A stretch of 64,000 nucleotides of DNA from Chloroflexi bacterium UBA4730. Its GTDB lineage: Bacteria; Chloroflexota; Limnocylindria; P2-11E. A model generated the notes under the pieces. That model was not told the DNA's origin, did not search any database, and was given only the letters and a program-made list of their open reading frames with translations. Below, one piece after another: positions 55,306-64,000 of this stretch. A program made the translations under genes and the position numbers. The stretch lies in contig DHJC01000038.1 in assembly GCA_002404155.1 (NCBI GenBank), positions 6,891 through 70,890 of the forward strand. Direction: 5' to 3'. Numbering within the stretch: the stretch's first letter is position 1; each line of letters begins with the position of its first letter.

Positions 55306-56565
55306 GTGATCATGGAGCGCCCGCAGGCCGATCTGCTGGTCCGCGGCGCGCGGCTCCTGACCCTCGCCCCGTTCCGGACGGAGCAGCCGCGGGTCGGACC
55401 GGCCGCGGGTGACGTCGGTGCCATCGATGACGGCTGGGTCGCGGCGCGCGATGGCGCCATCCTCGGGACGGGCCACGGCGACGGCTGGCAGCAGTACGAG
55501 CTGACCGCGGGAGCGGTGGAGCGGCAGGTCGCCGGCCGCGTGGTGATGCCCGGGCTGGTCGATCCGCATACCCATCTTTGCTACGCGGGCGAGCGGTGGG
55601 ACGAGTTCACGACGCGCCATAGCGGCGCCGACTACCTTGCCGTGCTCGAACGCGGCGGCGGGATCCACGCGACGGTGCGCGCGACGCGCGAGGCGTCCGA
55701 TGAGACGCTCCTCGCGCTCACCCGCGCGCGACTCGCTCGCGCGGTGTCCCTCGGGACGACGACGATCGAGATCAAGAGCGGCTACGGACTCGATCCGGAC
55801 GAAGAGCTGCGACAGCTGCGGCTCATCGCGCGCATCCGTACCGAAGCCGCGATCGATGTCGCCGTCACGTACCTGGCGTTGCATGCGATGCCGCGCGGCA
55901 TCGAGCGGCGCGACTTCCTCAAGGCCGCCGAAGCGATGGTCGGCACGGTCGCCGCGGAGCACCTCGCGGAGGCGGTGGATGGGTTCATCGAGAAGGGGGT
56001 GTTCGAGCCCGAGGATGCGCGCCCGGTCATGAAGGCCGCGCAGGCCGCCGGACTCGCCGTGACGATGCACGCCGACCAGCTGCACGACGTGAACGCCGCC
56101 GCGTTCGCAGCGCGGCTGCAGGCGCGGTCGGCCGACCATCTTGCGAACGTGTCGGCGGACGGGATGCGCGTGCTGGCGCGCATCGGGCACACCGTCGCCG
56201 TGCTGCTGCCAGGGAGCGCGTTCTTCGTCGGCTACGCGCCGCCAGACGCGCGACGGTTCCTCGCCGCGCGCGTGCCGGTCGCGATCGCGACGGACCACAA
56301 CCCGGGTACGTCACCGTTGGAAGGCATGCCCGCAGCGATCGCCCTCGCGGTCACGCTCTGCCATCTCACCCCGCATGAGGCGATCGTCGCGGCGACCATC
56401 AACGCCGCGCACGCCCTCGGCCGCGGCCAGCGCACCGGTGCGCTCGTCGTCGGCCGGCGCGCGGATCTGTTGATCCTCGAGACCGACGACGAGCGCGACC
56501 TGTGCTACCGGCTCGGCGCGCCGCTCGTGCGCGAGGTCTACGCCGGCGGTAGGCGGGTCGCGTGA
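55306..56565 (+). CDS. hutI: imidazolonepropionase
   Basis: 419 residues from GTG 55306 (GTGATC; an ATG follows two codons later). It hydrolyses imidazolone propionate to N-formimino-glutamate in histidine breakdown. Motifs: VMPGLVDPHTHLCYAGERWDEF (HxH), TIEIKSGYGLDPDEELR, MHADQLHD (metal His), SADHLANVSADGM and IATDHNPGTSP with the catalytic Asp. The family is usually about 400-420 residues, so it is complete. The two upstream enzymes (HutH, HutU) are not in the window. Confidence 0.95.
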   Translation: MIMERPQADLLVRGARLLTLAPFRTEQPRVGPAAGDVGAIDDGWVAARDGAILGTGHGDGWQQYELTAGAVERQVAGRVVMPGLVDPHTHLCYAGERWDEFTTRHSGADYLAVLERGGGIHATVRATREASDETLLALTRARLARAVSLGTTTIEIKSGYGLDPDEELRQLRLIARIRTEAAIDVAVTYLALHAMPRGIERRDFLKAAEAMVGTVAAEHLAEAVDGFIEKGVFEPEDARPVMKAAQAAGLAVTMHADQLHDVNAAAFAARLQARSADHLANVSADGMRVLARIGHTVAVLLPGSAFFVGYAPPDARRFLAARVPVAIATDHNPGTSPLEGMPAAIALAVTLCHLTPHEAIVAATINAAHALGRGQRTGALVVGRRADLLILETDDERDLCYRLGAPLVREVYAGGRRVA

Positions 56566-56592
56566 ACGCGACACCTGCTCTGCGGTGCGCGG

Positions 56593-56598
56593 TACCGT
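56593..56598 (+). promoter_or_regulatory. leaderless-type -10 of the small membrane protein
   Basis: TACCGT, 7 nt before ATG 56606. A GTG at 56585 in the same frame lies before the hexamer and is therefore a less likely start. Confidence 0.35.
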
Positions 56599-56605
56599 GA
56601 GTGAG

Positions 56606-56911
56606 ATGGCAGATCCGCAGCGCGGGAGCCTGAGCGGCCGGTTCCCCTGGTGGCTCGGCGGCTTGATCGCCGGCGCGCTCATCGGTGGTCTCTTCGCGTC
56701 CCTTGGAGGCATCGTGCTCGGGCTCGTGTTCGTGCTCCCGTTCGCCGCTGCGCGCGGCCGGGCCGGCGCCGCCATTGCCGGTGGCCTCGTCGGCTCGGGC
56801 CTGGCGGGCATCGCCGTCCATGGCGTCGGCGCCGACATTGCCACCATCGCCGCGGCGATCACGCTCGCGGCGGGACTGCTCCTCACCGGGGTGGCGATGA
56901 CCAAGGGGTAG
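56606..56911 (+). CDS. small Gly/Ala-rich membrane protein
   Basis: 101 residues from ATG 56606. There are three hydrophobic stretches: WWLGGLIAGALIGGLFASLGG with IVLGLVFVLPFAA, a Gly/Ala-rich helix GAAIAGGLVGSGLAGIAV, and IAAAITLAAGLLLTGVAM. Glycine-zipper-like spacing (GxxxG) suggests tight helix packing or oligomerisation. I do not recognise a family. It is placed between hutI and the CoA genes and has no obvious partner. Confidence 0.65.
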   Translation: MADPQRGSLSGRFPWWLGGLIAGALIGGLFASLGGIVLGLVFVLPFAAARGRAGAAIAGGLVGSGLAGIAVHGVGADIATIAAAITLAAGLLLTGVAMTKG

Positions 56912-56957
56912 GCTTGTCGCGCGGCGTGCACTACCGATAACAAGGAGGCGCGACCAC

Positions 56958-57479
56958 GTGGAAACGCAACGCATCGCCATCTATCCCGGCTCGTTCGACC
57001 CACCGACGAACGGTCACCTCGACATCGTCGGCCGTGCCGCACGGCTCTTTGACCGGGTCGTCATCGGCGTCGGCCGCAACCTCTCGAAGAAGACGGTCTT
57101 CACCGCCGACGAGCGCGTTGCGCTCATGCAGGAGGCCTGCGGCCGCCTGAACAACATCGAGGTGCGCACCTTCGACAGCCTGCAGGTCGAGTTCGCGCGC
57201 GAGGTCGGTGCCACGTTCATCATTCGCGGGATCCGCGCGCTGTCGGACTTCGAGTTCGAGTTCGAGATGGCGAACATGAATCGCCGCCTCGCCGAGGACC
57301 TCGAGATGGTGTTCCTGATGACCGCGCCGGAATATCTTTTCGTGTCCGCCTCGCGAGTGAAGGAGCTCGCCTCCTTCGGCGCGTCCGTCGACGGCCTCGT
57401 CCCGGCGAATGTGGCGAAGGCGCTCGCGAAGAAGGCGAAGCACGGCCTACGCACCGGCGCGACCGAGCCGGCGGACTAG
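56958..57479 (+). CDS. coaD: phosphopantetheine adenylyltransferase
   Basis: 173 residues from GTG 56958, with AAGGAGG 10 nt upstream. It adenylates 4'-phosphopantetheine to dephospho-CoA. Motifs: IAIYPGSFDPPTNGHLDIV with the TxGH-type nucleotide loop, VGRNLSKKTVFTADERV, IIRGIRALSDFEFEFEMANMNR, and the adenine-binding YLFVSASRVKELASFG (ISSSxVR-type). It is followed without a gap by coaX. Confidence 0.95.
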   Translation: METQRIAIYPGSFDPPTNGHLDIVGRAARLFDRVVIGVGRNLSKKTVFTADERVALMQEACGRLNNIEVRTFDSLQVEFAREVGATFIIRGIRALSDFEFEFEMANMNRRLAEDLEMVFLMTAPEYLFVSASRVKELASFGASVDGLVPANVAKALAKKAKHGLRTGATEPAD

Positions 57480-58256
57480 GTGGGCACACTCCTCGCGATC
57501 GACGCGGGCAACACGAACGTCGTCATCGGCGCCTACCGGGATAACGAGCTCGTCGCCACGTGGCGCACGGCGACCGTCCATGACCGCACTGAGGACGAGC
57601 TCGCGGTGACGCTCGATGCGCTGCTCGGACACGAGGACCTCTCGCTCGAGTCGATGGATGCGCTCGTGCTCGGCAGCGTGGTCCCGCCGCTCACCCAGGC
57701 GTTCACGCGTCTGGCCGACCGGTACATGGCAGGAAAGGCGGTCGTCATCGGTCCCGGCGTCAAGACGGGCGTGCGGCTGCGGGTGGACAACCCGTCGGAG
57801 GTCGGCGCTGATCGCATCGCGAACACGCTCGCTGCTCACCGCCGGTACGGCGGTCCGATCGTCATCGTGGACTTCGGCACGACGACGAACTTCGACGTCG
57901 TGAACGCGGACGGTGACTTCCTGGGCGGCGCGTTCGCGCCCGGGCTCGAGGTGTCCGCACAGTCGCTCTTCTCGCACGCGTCACGGTTGTTCGCCGTGGG
58001 CTTCACAGCGCCGAAGGACGCGATCGGAAAGAACACCGCTGACTGCCTGCGGAGCGGGATCATGTTCGGCTACGTGGGCCTGGTCGAGGGCCTCCTGTCG
58101 CGCATCCAGGCGGAGCTGCCTGGCGGCAAGGCGACGGTCATCGCGACCGGCGGGCTCGCTTCGACCATCGCGCCCCTCACCTCGAAGATCGAACGTGTCG
58201 ACGACGACCTCACGCTCGAAGGGCTGCGGCTCCTCTGGGAGCTGAACGCCGCATGA
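57480..58256 (+). CDS. coaX: type III pantothenate kinase
   Basis: 258 residues from GTG 57480, directly after the coaD stop. The ASKHA-fold phosphate loops are LLAIDAGNTNVVIG at the start and IVDFGTTTNFDVV (PHOSPHATE2), with GVRLRVDNPSEVGADRIAN (pantothenate-site Asp) and ATGGLASTI (adenosine). CoaX starts CoA synthesis and, unlike types I and II, is not inhibited by CoA. It overlaps coaBC by ATGA. Confidence 0.95.
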   Translation: MGTLLAIDAGNTNVVIGAYRDNELVATWRTATVHDRTEDELAVTLDALLGHEDLSLESMDALVLGSVVPPLTQAFTRLADRYMAGKAVVIGPGVKTGVRLRVDNPSEVGADRIANTLAAHRRYGGPIVIVDFGTTTNFDVVNADGDFLGGAFAPGLEVSAQSLFSHASRLFAVGFTAPKDAIGKNTADCLRSGIMFGYVGLVEGLLSRIQAELPGGKATVIATGGLASTIAPLTSKIERVDDDLTLEGLRLLWELNAA

Positions 58257-59467
58257 ACGCCGACGCCCTGCGCGGCAAGTTCGTCGTGCTCGGGGTCACC
58301 GGGTCGATCGCCGTGTACAAGGTGATCGAGCTCGCGCGCCGGATGACCCAGGCCGGCGCGACCGTGCAGGTGATCATGACCCCGGGCGCCACGCAGTTCG
58401 TACAGCCGCTCACGTTCCAGGCGCTCACGTACCGGCCCGTCGAGGTCGAGATGTTCGGCACGTTCGACGAGCGGGCCGCAGGGCACGTCGCGATGGGGCA
58501 GCAGGCTGACGTCGTCGTCATCGCGCCGGCCACCGCGCACACCATCGCGCGGCTCGCGCACGGCTTTGCCGACGATCTCATCGGAACGACGGTGCTCGCC
58601 GCGCACGCGCCGCTCGTGATCGCGCCGGCGATGGAGACGCACATGTGGGCGAATCCCGCCACGCAAGCGAACGTCGAGGCGCTCCGCGATCGCGGCGCTA
58701 CGATCGTCGAGCCGGAGAGCGGCGAGCTCGCCTCGGGGCTCATGGGCCAGGGGCGCCTCGCGTCGCTCGAGGCCATCGGCACCGCCATCGAGGACGCGCT
58801 CGCGACGTCGACGGCGCTCGCGGGCAAGCGGGTCATCGTGACGGCGGGCCCGACGCTCGAGCCGATCGACCCGGTCCGCGTCGTGACGAACCGCTCGAGC
58901 GGGAAGATGGGCTACGCGATCGCCGTGGCGGCGCAACGGGCCGGTGCGGAGGTGACGCTCGTGACCGGCCCGACAGCCTTATGCGCGCCCGTCGGCGTCA
59001 CGCTCGTACCCATCGAGAGCGCAGCCGAGCTCCGCGAGGCGGTCCTCGCGGCGCTGCCCGGAGCCGCCGCGGTGGTCATGGCCGCGGCGATCGCCGACTA
59101 CCGGCCGGCGAAGGCGGCGGAACACAAGCTGAAGAAGCGCGAGCAGGCGGACGAGGTCTCGCTCGCGCTCGTCAAGAATCCCGACGTGCTCCAGGCGGTC
59201 GTCGCGAAACGCGATCCGCGCACGCTCGTCGTCGGGTTCAAGGCCGAGACCGGGGATGCCGTCGCGGAGGCGTCGCGGATGCTGCGGGAGAAGAGCCTCG
59301 ATCTCGTGGTCGCGAACGACGTCACCGCGAAGGGCTCCGAGTTCGGCAGCGACACGGACCAGGTGACGTTCGTGAGCGCGGATGGCGCCGAGGCCCTACC
59401 GCTCATGTCGAAGCGCGACGTCGCGCGCCGGCTCGTCGCGAAGATGGCGGAGCGACTCGCCAGCTAA
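58253..59467 (+). CDS. coaBC: CoaBC: phosphopantothenoylcysteine decarboxylase/synthetase
   Basis: 404 residues, a standard two-domain Dfp. The N-terminal flavoprotein decarboxylase has LGVTGSIAVYK, the catalytic His region in VAMGQQADVVVIAPATAHTIA, and APAMETHMW (PxMNxxMW with N changed to E). The C-terminal synthetase has VTAGPTLEPIDPVR, NRSSGKMGYAIA (dimer and CTP loop) and MAAAIADYRP, with KKREQ carrying the essential Lys. The MNxxMW Asn contacts the substrate carboxylate in studied enzymes, so the METHMW form is a notable change. Confidence 0.93.
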   Translation: MNADALRGKFVVLGVTGSIAVYKVIELARRMTQAGATVQVIMTPGATQFVQPLTFQALTYRPVEVEMFGTFDERAAGHVAMGQQADVVVIAPATAHTIARLAHGFADDLIGTTVLAAHAPLVIAPAMETHMWANPATQANVEALRDRGATIVEPESGELASGLMGQGRLASLEAIGTAIEDALATSTALAGKRVIVTAGPTLEPIDPVRVVTNRSSGKMGYAIAVAAQRAGAEVTLVTGPTALCAPVGVTLVPIESAAELREAVLAALPGAAAVVMAAAIADYRPAKAAEHKLKKREQADEVSLALVKNPDVLQAVVAKRDPRTLVVGFKAETGDAVAEASRMLREKSLDLVVANDVTAKGSEFGSDTDQVTFVSADGAEALPLMSKRDVARRLVAKMAERLAS

Positions 59468-59470
59468 CGT
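59465..59470 (+). promoter_or_regulatory. leaderless-type -10 of the HAD gene, overlapping the coaBC stop
   Basis: TAACGT, 6 nt before ATG 59477; TAA is the coaBC stop codon. Confidence 0.35.
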
Positions 59471-59476
59471 TCGGCC

Positions 59477-60124
59477 ATGGCGATCCGCTGGTGCACGTTC
59501 GATTGTTACGGCACCCTCATCGACTGGGAGGGTGGCATCACTGACGCGCTGCTGCCGTACTTCGAGACGCCTCCGGCGCGCGACGCGCTCGCGAAGGAGT
59601 ACATCGAGACGGAGGCGCAGGTCGAGAGCGGCCGGTACCTCCGCTACCGCGAGATCCTCGATGAGGCCGGACGCGCGCTGCTCCGGACCCACGGCATCGA
59701 CCGCCCGTCACCCCTGCCGGCATCACTTCCGGGATGGGAGCCGTTCGCCGAGGTGCCGGCCGCGCTCCGCGCGCTGCAGGCCGCCGGCCGGCGGATCGCC
59801 ATCCTCTCGAACGTCGACCGCGATCTCATCGCGACATCGATCCCGAAGCTCGGGATCACGCCCGATCTCGTGGTGACCGCCGAGGACGTCGGCAGCTACA
59901 AGCCGGCGGCCGGCCATTGGACGCGCTTCACCGAGCTGACCGGCGCGACCACGAGCGAGACCGTGCACGTCGGGGCGAGCCAATACCACGACATGCTGCC
60001 CGCGGCCGCCCTCGGCTATCGCACCGTCTTCATCGACCGGCACGGCGAGTCGCTCACGACGGCGCCGACCTGCGTGCTGCGCGACCTTGCCGGCCTGCCG
60101 CGCGCCATCGCCGACCTCGACTGA
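59477..60124 (+). CDS. HAD-superfamily hydrolase
   Basis: 215 residues. Motif I is FDCYGTLIDW (nucleophilic Asp; the second Asp is replaced by Tyr, as in haloacid dehalogenase-type members), motif II ILSNVDRD, motif III Lys in SYKPAAGHW, and the acidic motif IV reads VGASQYHDM with Asp. The helical cap domain is present at about residues 18-85. The DCYGT form is seen in 2-haloacid dehalogenases, so the phosphatase or dehalogenase reaction cannot be settled by sequence. Confidence 0.85.
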   Translation: MAIRWCTFDCYGTLIDWEGGITDALLPYFETPPARDALAKEYIETEAQVESGRYLRYREILDEAGRALLRTHGIDRPSPLPASLPGWEPFAEVPAALRALQAAGRRIAILSNVDRDLIATSIPKLGITPDLVVTAEDVGSYKPAAGHWTRFTELTGATTSETVHVGASQYHDMLPAAALGYRTVFIDRHGESLTTAPTCVLRDLAGLPRAIADLD

Positions 60125-60157
60125 GTCCGCGCCGGGCGCGAATGAGAGACTTCGCCG

Positions 60158-61900
60158 ATGCGAACGCGTCATCGATCCCTCGATCTCTTCGCGCGGTATG
60201 TCGGGCCGCAGTGGCGTCAGCTCGCGGTCCTCGGGCTCCTCGTCGGGGCGAGCATCGCTCTCCAGCTCATCGCCCCGCAGCTGCTGCGTGCGTTCATCGA
60301 CGGCGCGATCGGTGGCGCCGATCTGGATGTGCTCGTGCGGATAGCCATCCTGTTCGTCGCCTTGGCCTTGGGCCAGCAGATCGCGGCCGCGCTCGCGACG
60401 TACCTTGGCGAGAGCATCGGCTGGGTCGCGACCAACGCGCTGCGGGCGGACCTCGCGCTGCACTGCCTGAACCTGGATCTGGGCTTCCACAAGGCCCGGA
60501 CCCCCGGGGAGCTCATCGAGCGGATCGACGGCGACGTCACCGCGCTCGCGGGCTTCTTCTCTCGATTCATCGTGAACGTACTCGGAAACGTCGTGCTGCT
60601 CGTGGGCGTGCTGATCGTCGTCGCCATCGAGGACTGGCGCGCGGGCCTCGCCCTGACGGGCTTCGCGGTCCTGGCGGTCGGGCTGCTCCTCGGGCCGCTG
60701 CGGACGATCGCGGTCGGTGGATGGCGCCGCGTGCGCGAAACGTCCGCGCAGATCTACGGCTTCCTCGGCGAGCGGCTGGGCGGGACCGAGGACATCCGCT
60801 CGAGCGGGGCGGAGACGCACATCCTCAACGGCCTCGCCCTCCACCATCGCCAATGGCTCGCGTCGCGTCGCCGCGCGATGTTCGGCGTGGGGGTCATCTG
60901 GGCGTCGACGATCCTGACGTTCGCGGTCGGCAACGCCGTCGCGTTCGCCGTTGGCGGCTACCTCTGGGCGATCGGCGCGATCACCGTCGGGACCGTCTAC
61001 CTGCTCTTCTATTACACGGAGCTGCTGCGCCGGCCGATCGAGTCGTTCCGCCGCGAGCTCGAGGACATGCAGCGGGCCATCGCGAGCCTTGGCCGCGTCG
61101 ACCAGCTGCTCCGGACCGCCTCGGCGCTCGTCGACGGGCACACGACGCTGCCCGATGGCCCGCTCGGCGTCGAGCTGGATGCGGTCTCATTCGGGTACGA
61201 CGAAGACCTCGTGCTCCACGACCTCTCGCTGCGTGTCGCGCCCGGCCGCGTGCTCGGGATCCTCGGCCGCACCGGGAGCGGGAAGACCACGCTGGCCCGG
61301 CTGCTGCTCCGCTTCTACGACCCGACGACCGGCGCGGTGCGGCTCGGCGGCGTCGACCTTCGCGACGCCTCGCTCGGCGCGGTGCGTACGCGCGCGACGC
61401 TGGTCAGTCAGGACGTGCAGCTCTTCAGCGCCTCGGTCCGCGACAACCTCACGTTCTTCGATGACACGATCGATGACGCGCGCCTCCAGGCCGTCGTCGA
61501 CGGCATCGGGCTCGGGACGTGGCTGCGAGACCGATCGCCGACGGATCCCCTCGGTGCCGCGATGACCGGGGGCGGCCTCTCGGCCGGCGAGGCTCAGCTT
61601 CTCGCGTTCGCGCGCGCGTTCCTCCGCGATCCAGGGCTCGTCGTGCTGGACGAAGCGTCGTCGCGGCTCGACCCGGTCACGGAGCGCCATGTCGAGCGAG
61701 CGATCGACGCGCTGCTCGCGCATCGCACGGCGATCGTCATCGCCCATCGGCTGGCGACGGTGGATCGCTGCGACGAGATCCTCATCCTCGAGGAGGGTCG
61801 GATCGTCGAACACGGACCACGGGTGGCCCTTGCGGCGGACCCGGCCTCGCGGTTCTCCGCGCTCCTCCGGAGCGGGCTGGAGCCGGTGCTCGTCACATGA
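60158..61900 (+). CDS. ABC exporter half-transporter 1 (permease + ATPase)
   Basis: 580 residues. Six membrane helices (about 20-310) precede an ATPase domain with Walker A GRTGSGKTTLARLLL, Q-loop SQDVQLFS, signature LSAGEAQLLAFARAF (LSAGE instead of LSGGQ), Walker B VVLDEASSRLD with the catalytic Glu, and the H-loop His in VIAHRLATVD. It pairs with the next gene through an ATGA overlap. Such heterodimers export lipids, peptides or drugs. The substrate is unknown. Confidence 0.92.
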   Translation: MRTRHRSLDLFARYVGPQWRQLAVLGLLVGASIALQLIAPQLLRAFIDGAIGGADLDVLVRIAILFVALALGQQIAAALATYLGESIGWVATNALRADLALHCLNLDLGFHKARTPGELIERIDGDVTALAGFFSRFIVNVLGNVVLLVGVLIVVAIEDWRAGLALTGFAVLAVGLLLGPLRTIAVGGWRRVRETSAQIYGFLGERLGGTEDIRSSGAETHILNGLALHHRQWLASRRRAMFGVGVIWASTILTFAVGNAVAFAVGGYLWAIGAITVGTVYLLFYYTELLRRPIESFRRELEDMQRAIASLGRVDQLLRTASALVDGHTTLPDGPLGVELDAVSFGYDEDLVLHDLSLRVAPGRVLGILGRTGSGKTTLARLLLRFYDPTTGAVRLGGVDLRDASLGAVRTRATLVSQDVQLFSASVRDNLTFFDDTIDDARLQAVVDGIGLGTWLRDRSPTDPLGAAMTGGGLSAGEAQLLAFARAFLRDPGLVVLDEASSRLDPVTERHVERAIDALLAHRTAIVIAHRLATVDRCDEILILEEGRIVEHGPRVALAADPASRFSALLRSGLEPVLVT

Positions 61901-63720
61901 GCCCGCTCATGAACGAGGACACGATCGGCACCGGTCGGTTCCTCTGGCGGATGGCGACCTACCGGACGGGGAACTACCTCGCCGACGCCGTCGCCTGGAT
62001 CGGCGTCTACGCGTCCCAGCTTCTCCCAGGACTGGTGGCCCAGCGGGCGTTCGATGCGCTGCAGCGCGGCACCGCTGACGTCCCGGCGATCCTCTGGCTC
62101 GCCGCCCTCTTCGTCGGTGCGGGCATCGGTCACGCGGCCGCGATGCTCATCGGCTGGATGATCGACGTGGGATTCCGCTTCGGGGTCACCGGCGTCCTGC
62201 AGCGCAACATGCTCACCGAGGTCCTCCGTCGCCCCGGAGCCCGATCGTTGGACCGGACGCCGGGCGAGGCGCTGAGCGTCTTCCGCGACGACGTCGAGCA
62301 TGCCGAGAACGGGGCCGACTGGACGATCGACATGATCGGCAACTTCGTCTTCGCGACCGCGGCGATGGCGATCCTCATCCGGGTCAACGCCACGATCGCG
62401 ATCTTCGTGTTCGCTCCGCTGGCCGCGATCATCCTCGTCGCGCAGGTCGCGACCAACCGCCTGCGGCAAACGCGGTCGGCGAGCCAGGTAGCCACGAGCC
62501 GTGTGACCGGCGCGCTCGGCGAGATCTTCGGCGCGGTCCAGGCGGTCCAGCTCGCGCGCGCCGAGCGCGGCGTCGTCGAGCACTTCCGCCGCCTGAACGA
62601 CGTACGCCGCCGCGCGCTCCTGCGCGAGCGCGGGGTGCAGCTGGTCACCCAGTCGATCTACTGGAACACCGTGAATCTCGGGACCGGGCTGATCCTGCTG
62701 CTCGGAGCCCAGTCGATGCGCACCGGCAGCTTCACCGTCGGTGACTTCGCGCTGTTCGTGTCCTATCTCGGCTTCGTGACCGAGTTCACCGGCTTCGCCG
62801 GACTGTTCCTGACGCAATGGAAGCAGCTCAACGTCTCGGTGCGGCGCATGCTCGCGCTCATGCGTGGGGAGTCATCCGGCGTGGATGCCGCAGGGCTCGT
62901 CGCGCGCACGCCGCTGTTCCTGCGCGGCCCGCTCTCGACACCGGTCATGCGGTCGGGCGGCGACCTGCGCGCGATCGAGGCGGCACACCTGTGGTATCGC
63001 TTCGGCCGATCGCACGATGATGCCGCTGCCCCGGGCATCAGTGACGTGTCGCTGCGCCTCGAGCGCGGCAGCTTCACGGTCGTCACCGGCCGGATCGGCG
63101 CCGGCAAGACCACGCTGCTCCGCGTGCTGCTCGGACTGCTGCCCGCCGAGTCCGGCGTCATCTTCTGGAACGGTGCGCCGGTGGTCGATCCGGGCGCGTT
63201 CTTCGGGCCACCCCGGTCGGCCTACGTCCCGCAGGTCCCGCGGCTGTTCAGTGATTCGGTGCGGGCGAACATCCTCCTGGGCCTCCCGGACGATGCGCGC
63301 CTGGCCGACGCCGTGCGGGCCGCGGTGCTCGAGCGGGATATCCCCGAGCTCGTCCAAGGGATCGACACGATGGTCGGCTCGCGCGGGGTTCGGCTATCGG
63401 GCGGGCAGGTCCAACGCGTCGCGGCGGCCCGGGCATTCGTCCGTCACGCGGACCTGCTCGTCGTCGATGACCTGTCGAGCGCGCTGGACATGGAGACCGA
63501 GCGCGTGCTGTGGGAGCGGCTGGTCGATCCGGCGCAGCCAGGGGCGGACCGGCCGACGATCCTCGCGGTCTCGCATCGCCGGCCCGCGCTCCGTCGCGCC
63601 GACCGGATCGTGGTGTTGAAGGACGGGCGCGTCGAGGCCCAGGGCTCGCTCGATCTGCTGCTCGCGAGCTCGGATGAGATGCGGCGACTGTGGGAGGTCG
63701 AGACCGAGACGCGGCCGTAG
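61897..63720 (+). CDS. ABC exporter half-transporter 2 (permease + ATPase)
   Basis: 607 residues from ATG 61897. Membrane domain about 20-320. ATPase domain: Walker A GRIGAGKTTLLRVLL, Q-loop PQVPRLFS, canonical signature LSGGQVQRVAAARAF, Walker B LLVVDDLSSALD, and the H-loop His in AVSHRRPALR. The residue after Walker B Asp is Asp, not Glu, so one of the two composite ATP sites would be impaired. This half has the good signature and the other half has the good Glu, the asymmetric arrangement expected of a heterodimeric exporter. Confidence 0.92.
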   Translation: MSPLMNEDTIGTGRFLWRMATYRTGNYLADAVAWIGVYASQLLPGLVAQRAFDALQRGTADVPAILWLAALFVGAGIGHAAAMLIGWMIDVGFRFGVTGVLQRNMLTEVLRRPGARSLDRTPGEALSVFRDDVEHAENGADWTIDMIGNFVFATAAMAILIRVNATIAIFVFAPLAAIILVAQVATNRLRQTRSASQVATSRVTGALGEIFGAVQAVQLARAERGVVEHFRRLNDVRRRALLRERGVQLVTQSIYWNTVNLGTGLILLLGAQSMRTGSFTVGDFALFVSYLGFVTEFTGFAGLFLTQWKQLNVSVRRMLALMRGESSGVDAAGLVARTPLFLRGPLSTPVMRSGGDLRAIEAAHLWYRFGRSHDDAAAPGISDVSLRLERGSFTVVTGRIGAGKTTLLRVLLGLLPAESGVIFWNGAPVVDPGAFFGPPRSAYVPQVPRLFSDSVRANILLGLPDDARLADAVRAAVLERDIPELVQGIDTMVGSRGVRLSGGQVQRVAAARAFVRHADLLVVDDLSSALDMETERVLWERLVDPAQPGADRPTILAVSHRRPALRRADRIVVLKDGRVEAQGSLDLLLASSDEMRRLWEVETETRP

Positions 63721-63737
63721 TGGCGGAGCCGGGCCCT

Positions 63738-63743
63738 TACCCT
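63738..63743 (+). promoter_or_regulatory. leaderless-type -10 of typA
   Basis: TACCCT, 6 nt before GTG 63750; no -35 is seen. Confidence 0.35.
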
Positions 63744-63749
63744 TGATAG

Positions 63750-64000
<251 letters not shown>

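Overview
The window is a gene-dense, GC-rich bacterial chromosome segment of 64 kb. It holds about 66 protein genes, one tRNA-Lys, no rRNA, no CRISPR array and no recognisable IS or prophage. The gene set (PyrK/PyrD class 1B pair, type III pantothenate kinase, PuuD-type urate oxidase, DUF3830, MFS and heterodimeric ABC exporters), very short intergenic spaces, frequent GTG starts and a -10-like TANNNT just upstream of many start codons suggest a high-GC Chloroflexota-like lineage. Actinobacteria-like ancestry cannot be excluded, and the assignment is an inference without database support.

Layout. 0-2.9 kb: end of an unknown gene, a degenerate Nudix protein, a CPBP membrane protease and a LytM/M23 peptidase. 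2.9-13.8 kb: a de novo pyrimidine operon, pyrR-pyrB-pyrC-carA-phzF-(OmdA-like)-carB-(VOC, frameshifted)-pyrK-pyrD. It is preceded by a PyrR-binding hairpin and most genes overlap by 1-4 nt. 13.8-16.4 kb: a lipoprotein, DUF427, BioY and a small NIPSNAP-like protein. 16.4-35.3 kb: a purine salvage and degradation island with urate oxidase PuuD, OHCU decarboxylase, HIU hydrolase, a cyclase/AAA/TPR regulator, DUF3830, allantoinase, an aminopurine-deaminase-type amidohydrolase, a three-subunit xanthine dehydrogenase, DeoD and adenosine deaminase. 35.3-45.5 kb: MFS exporter, lipoprotein, GH15 glucoamylase, KDPG aldolase, 6-phosphogluconolactonase, pyrE, a methyltransferase and an atypical transketolase. 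45.5-51.6 kb: hydrolase, HTH and CPT-like kinase operon, a PAS/GAF/GGDEF/EAL protein, tRNA-Lys and an aquaporin. 51.5-56.9 kb: N-succinylamino-acid racemase type enolase with a GNAT partner, two tandem cyclic-nucleotide-binding proteins, and FTCD with HutI. 56.9-59.5 kb: the CoA genes coaD-coaX-coaBC. 59.5-64 kb: a HAD phosphatase, a heterodimeric ABC exporter and the 5' end of typA.

Together the genes make UMP precursors (all steps except pyrF are in the window) and take purine nucleosides through free bases, xanthine and urate to allantoate.

The most unusual signals are: (1) a 17-bp GC-rich sequence recurring inside the coding sequences of pyrB, carB and the xanthine dehydrogenase Fe-S subunit, always read as a Gly/Ala/Pro-rich peptide, which looks like a small element inserted in frame into genes; (2) a PyrR-binding loop directly in front of a pyrR gene that has no ATG/GTG/TTG start, plus two further genes whose starts appear to be CTG in CTGA overlaps; (3) widespread leaderless-type promoters, some of which reuse the upstream gene's stop codon as part of the -10; and (4) several one-base frame breaks at homopolymers, which may be sequence errors.
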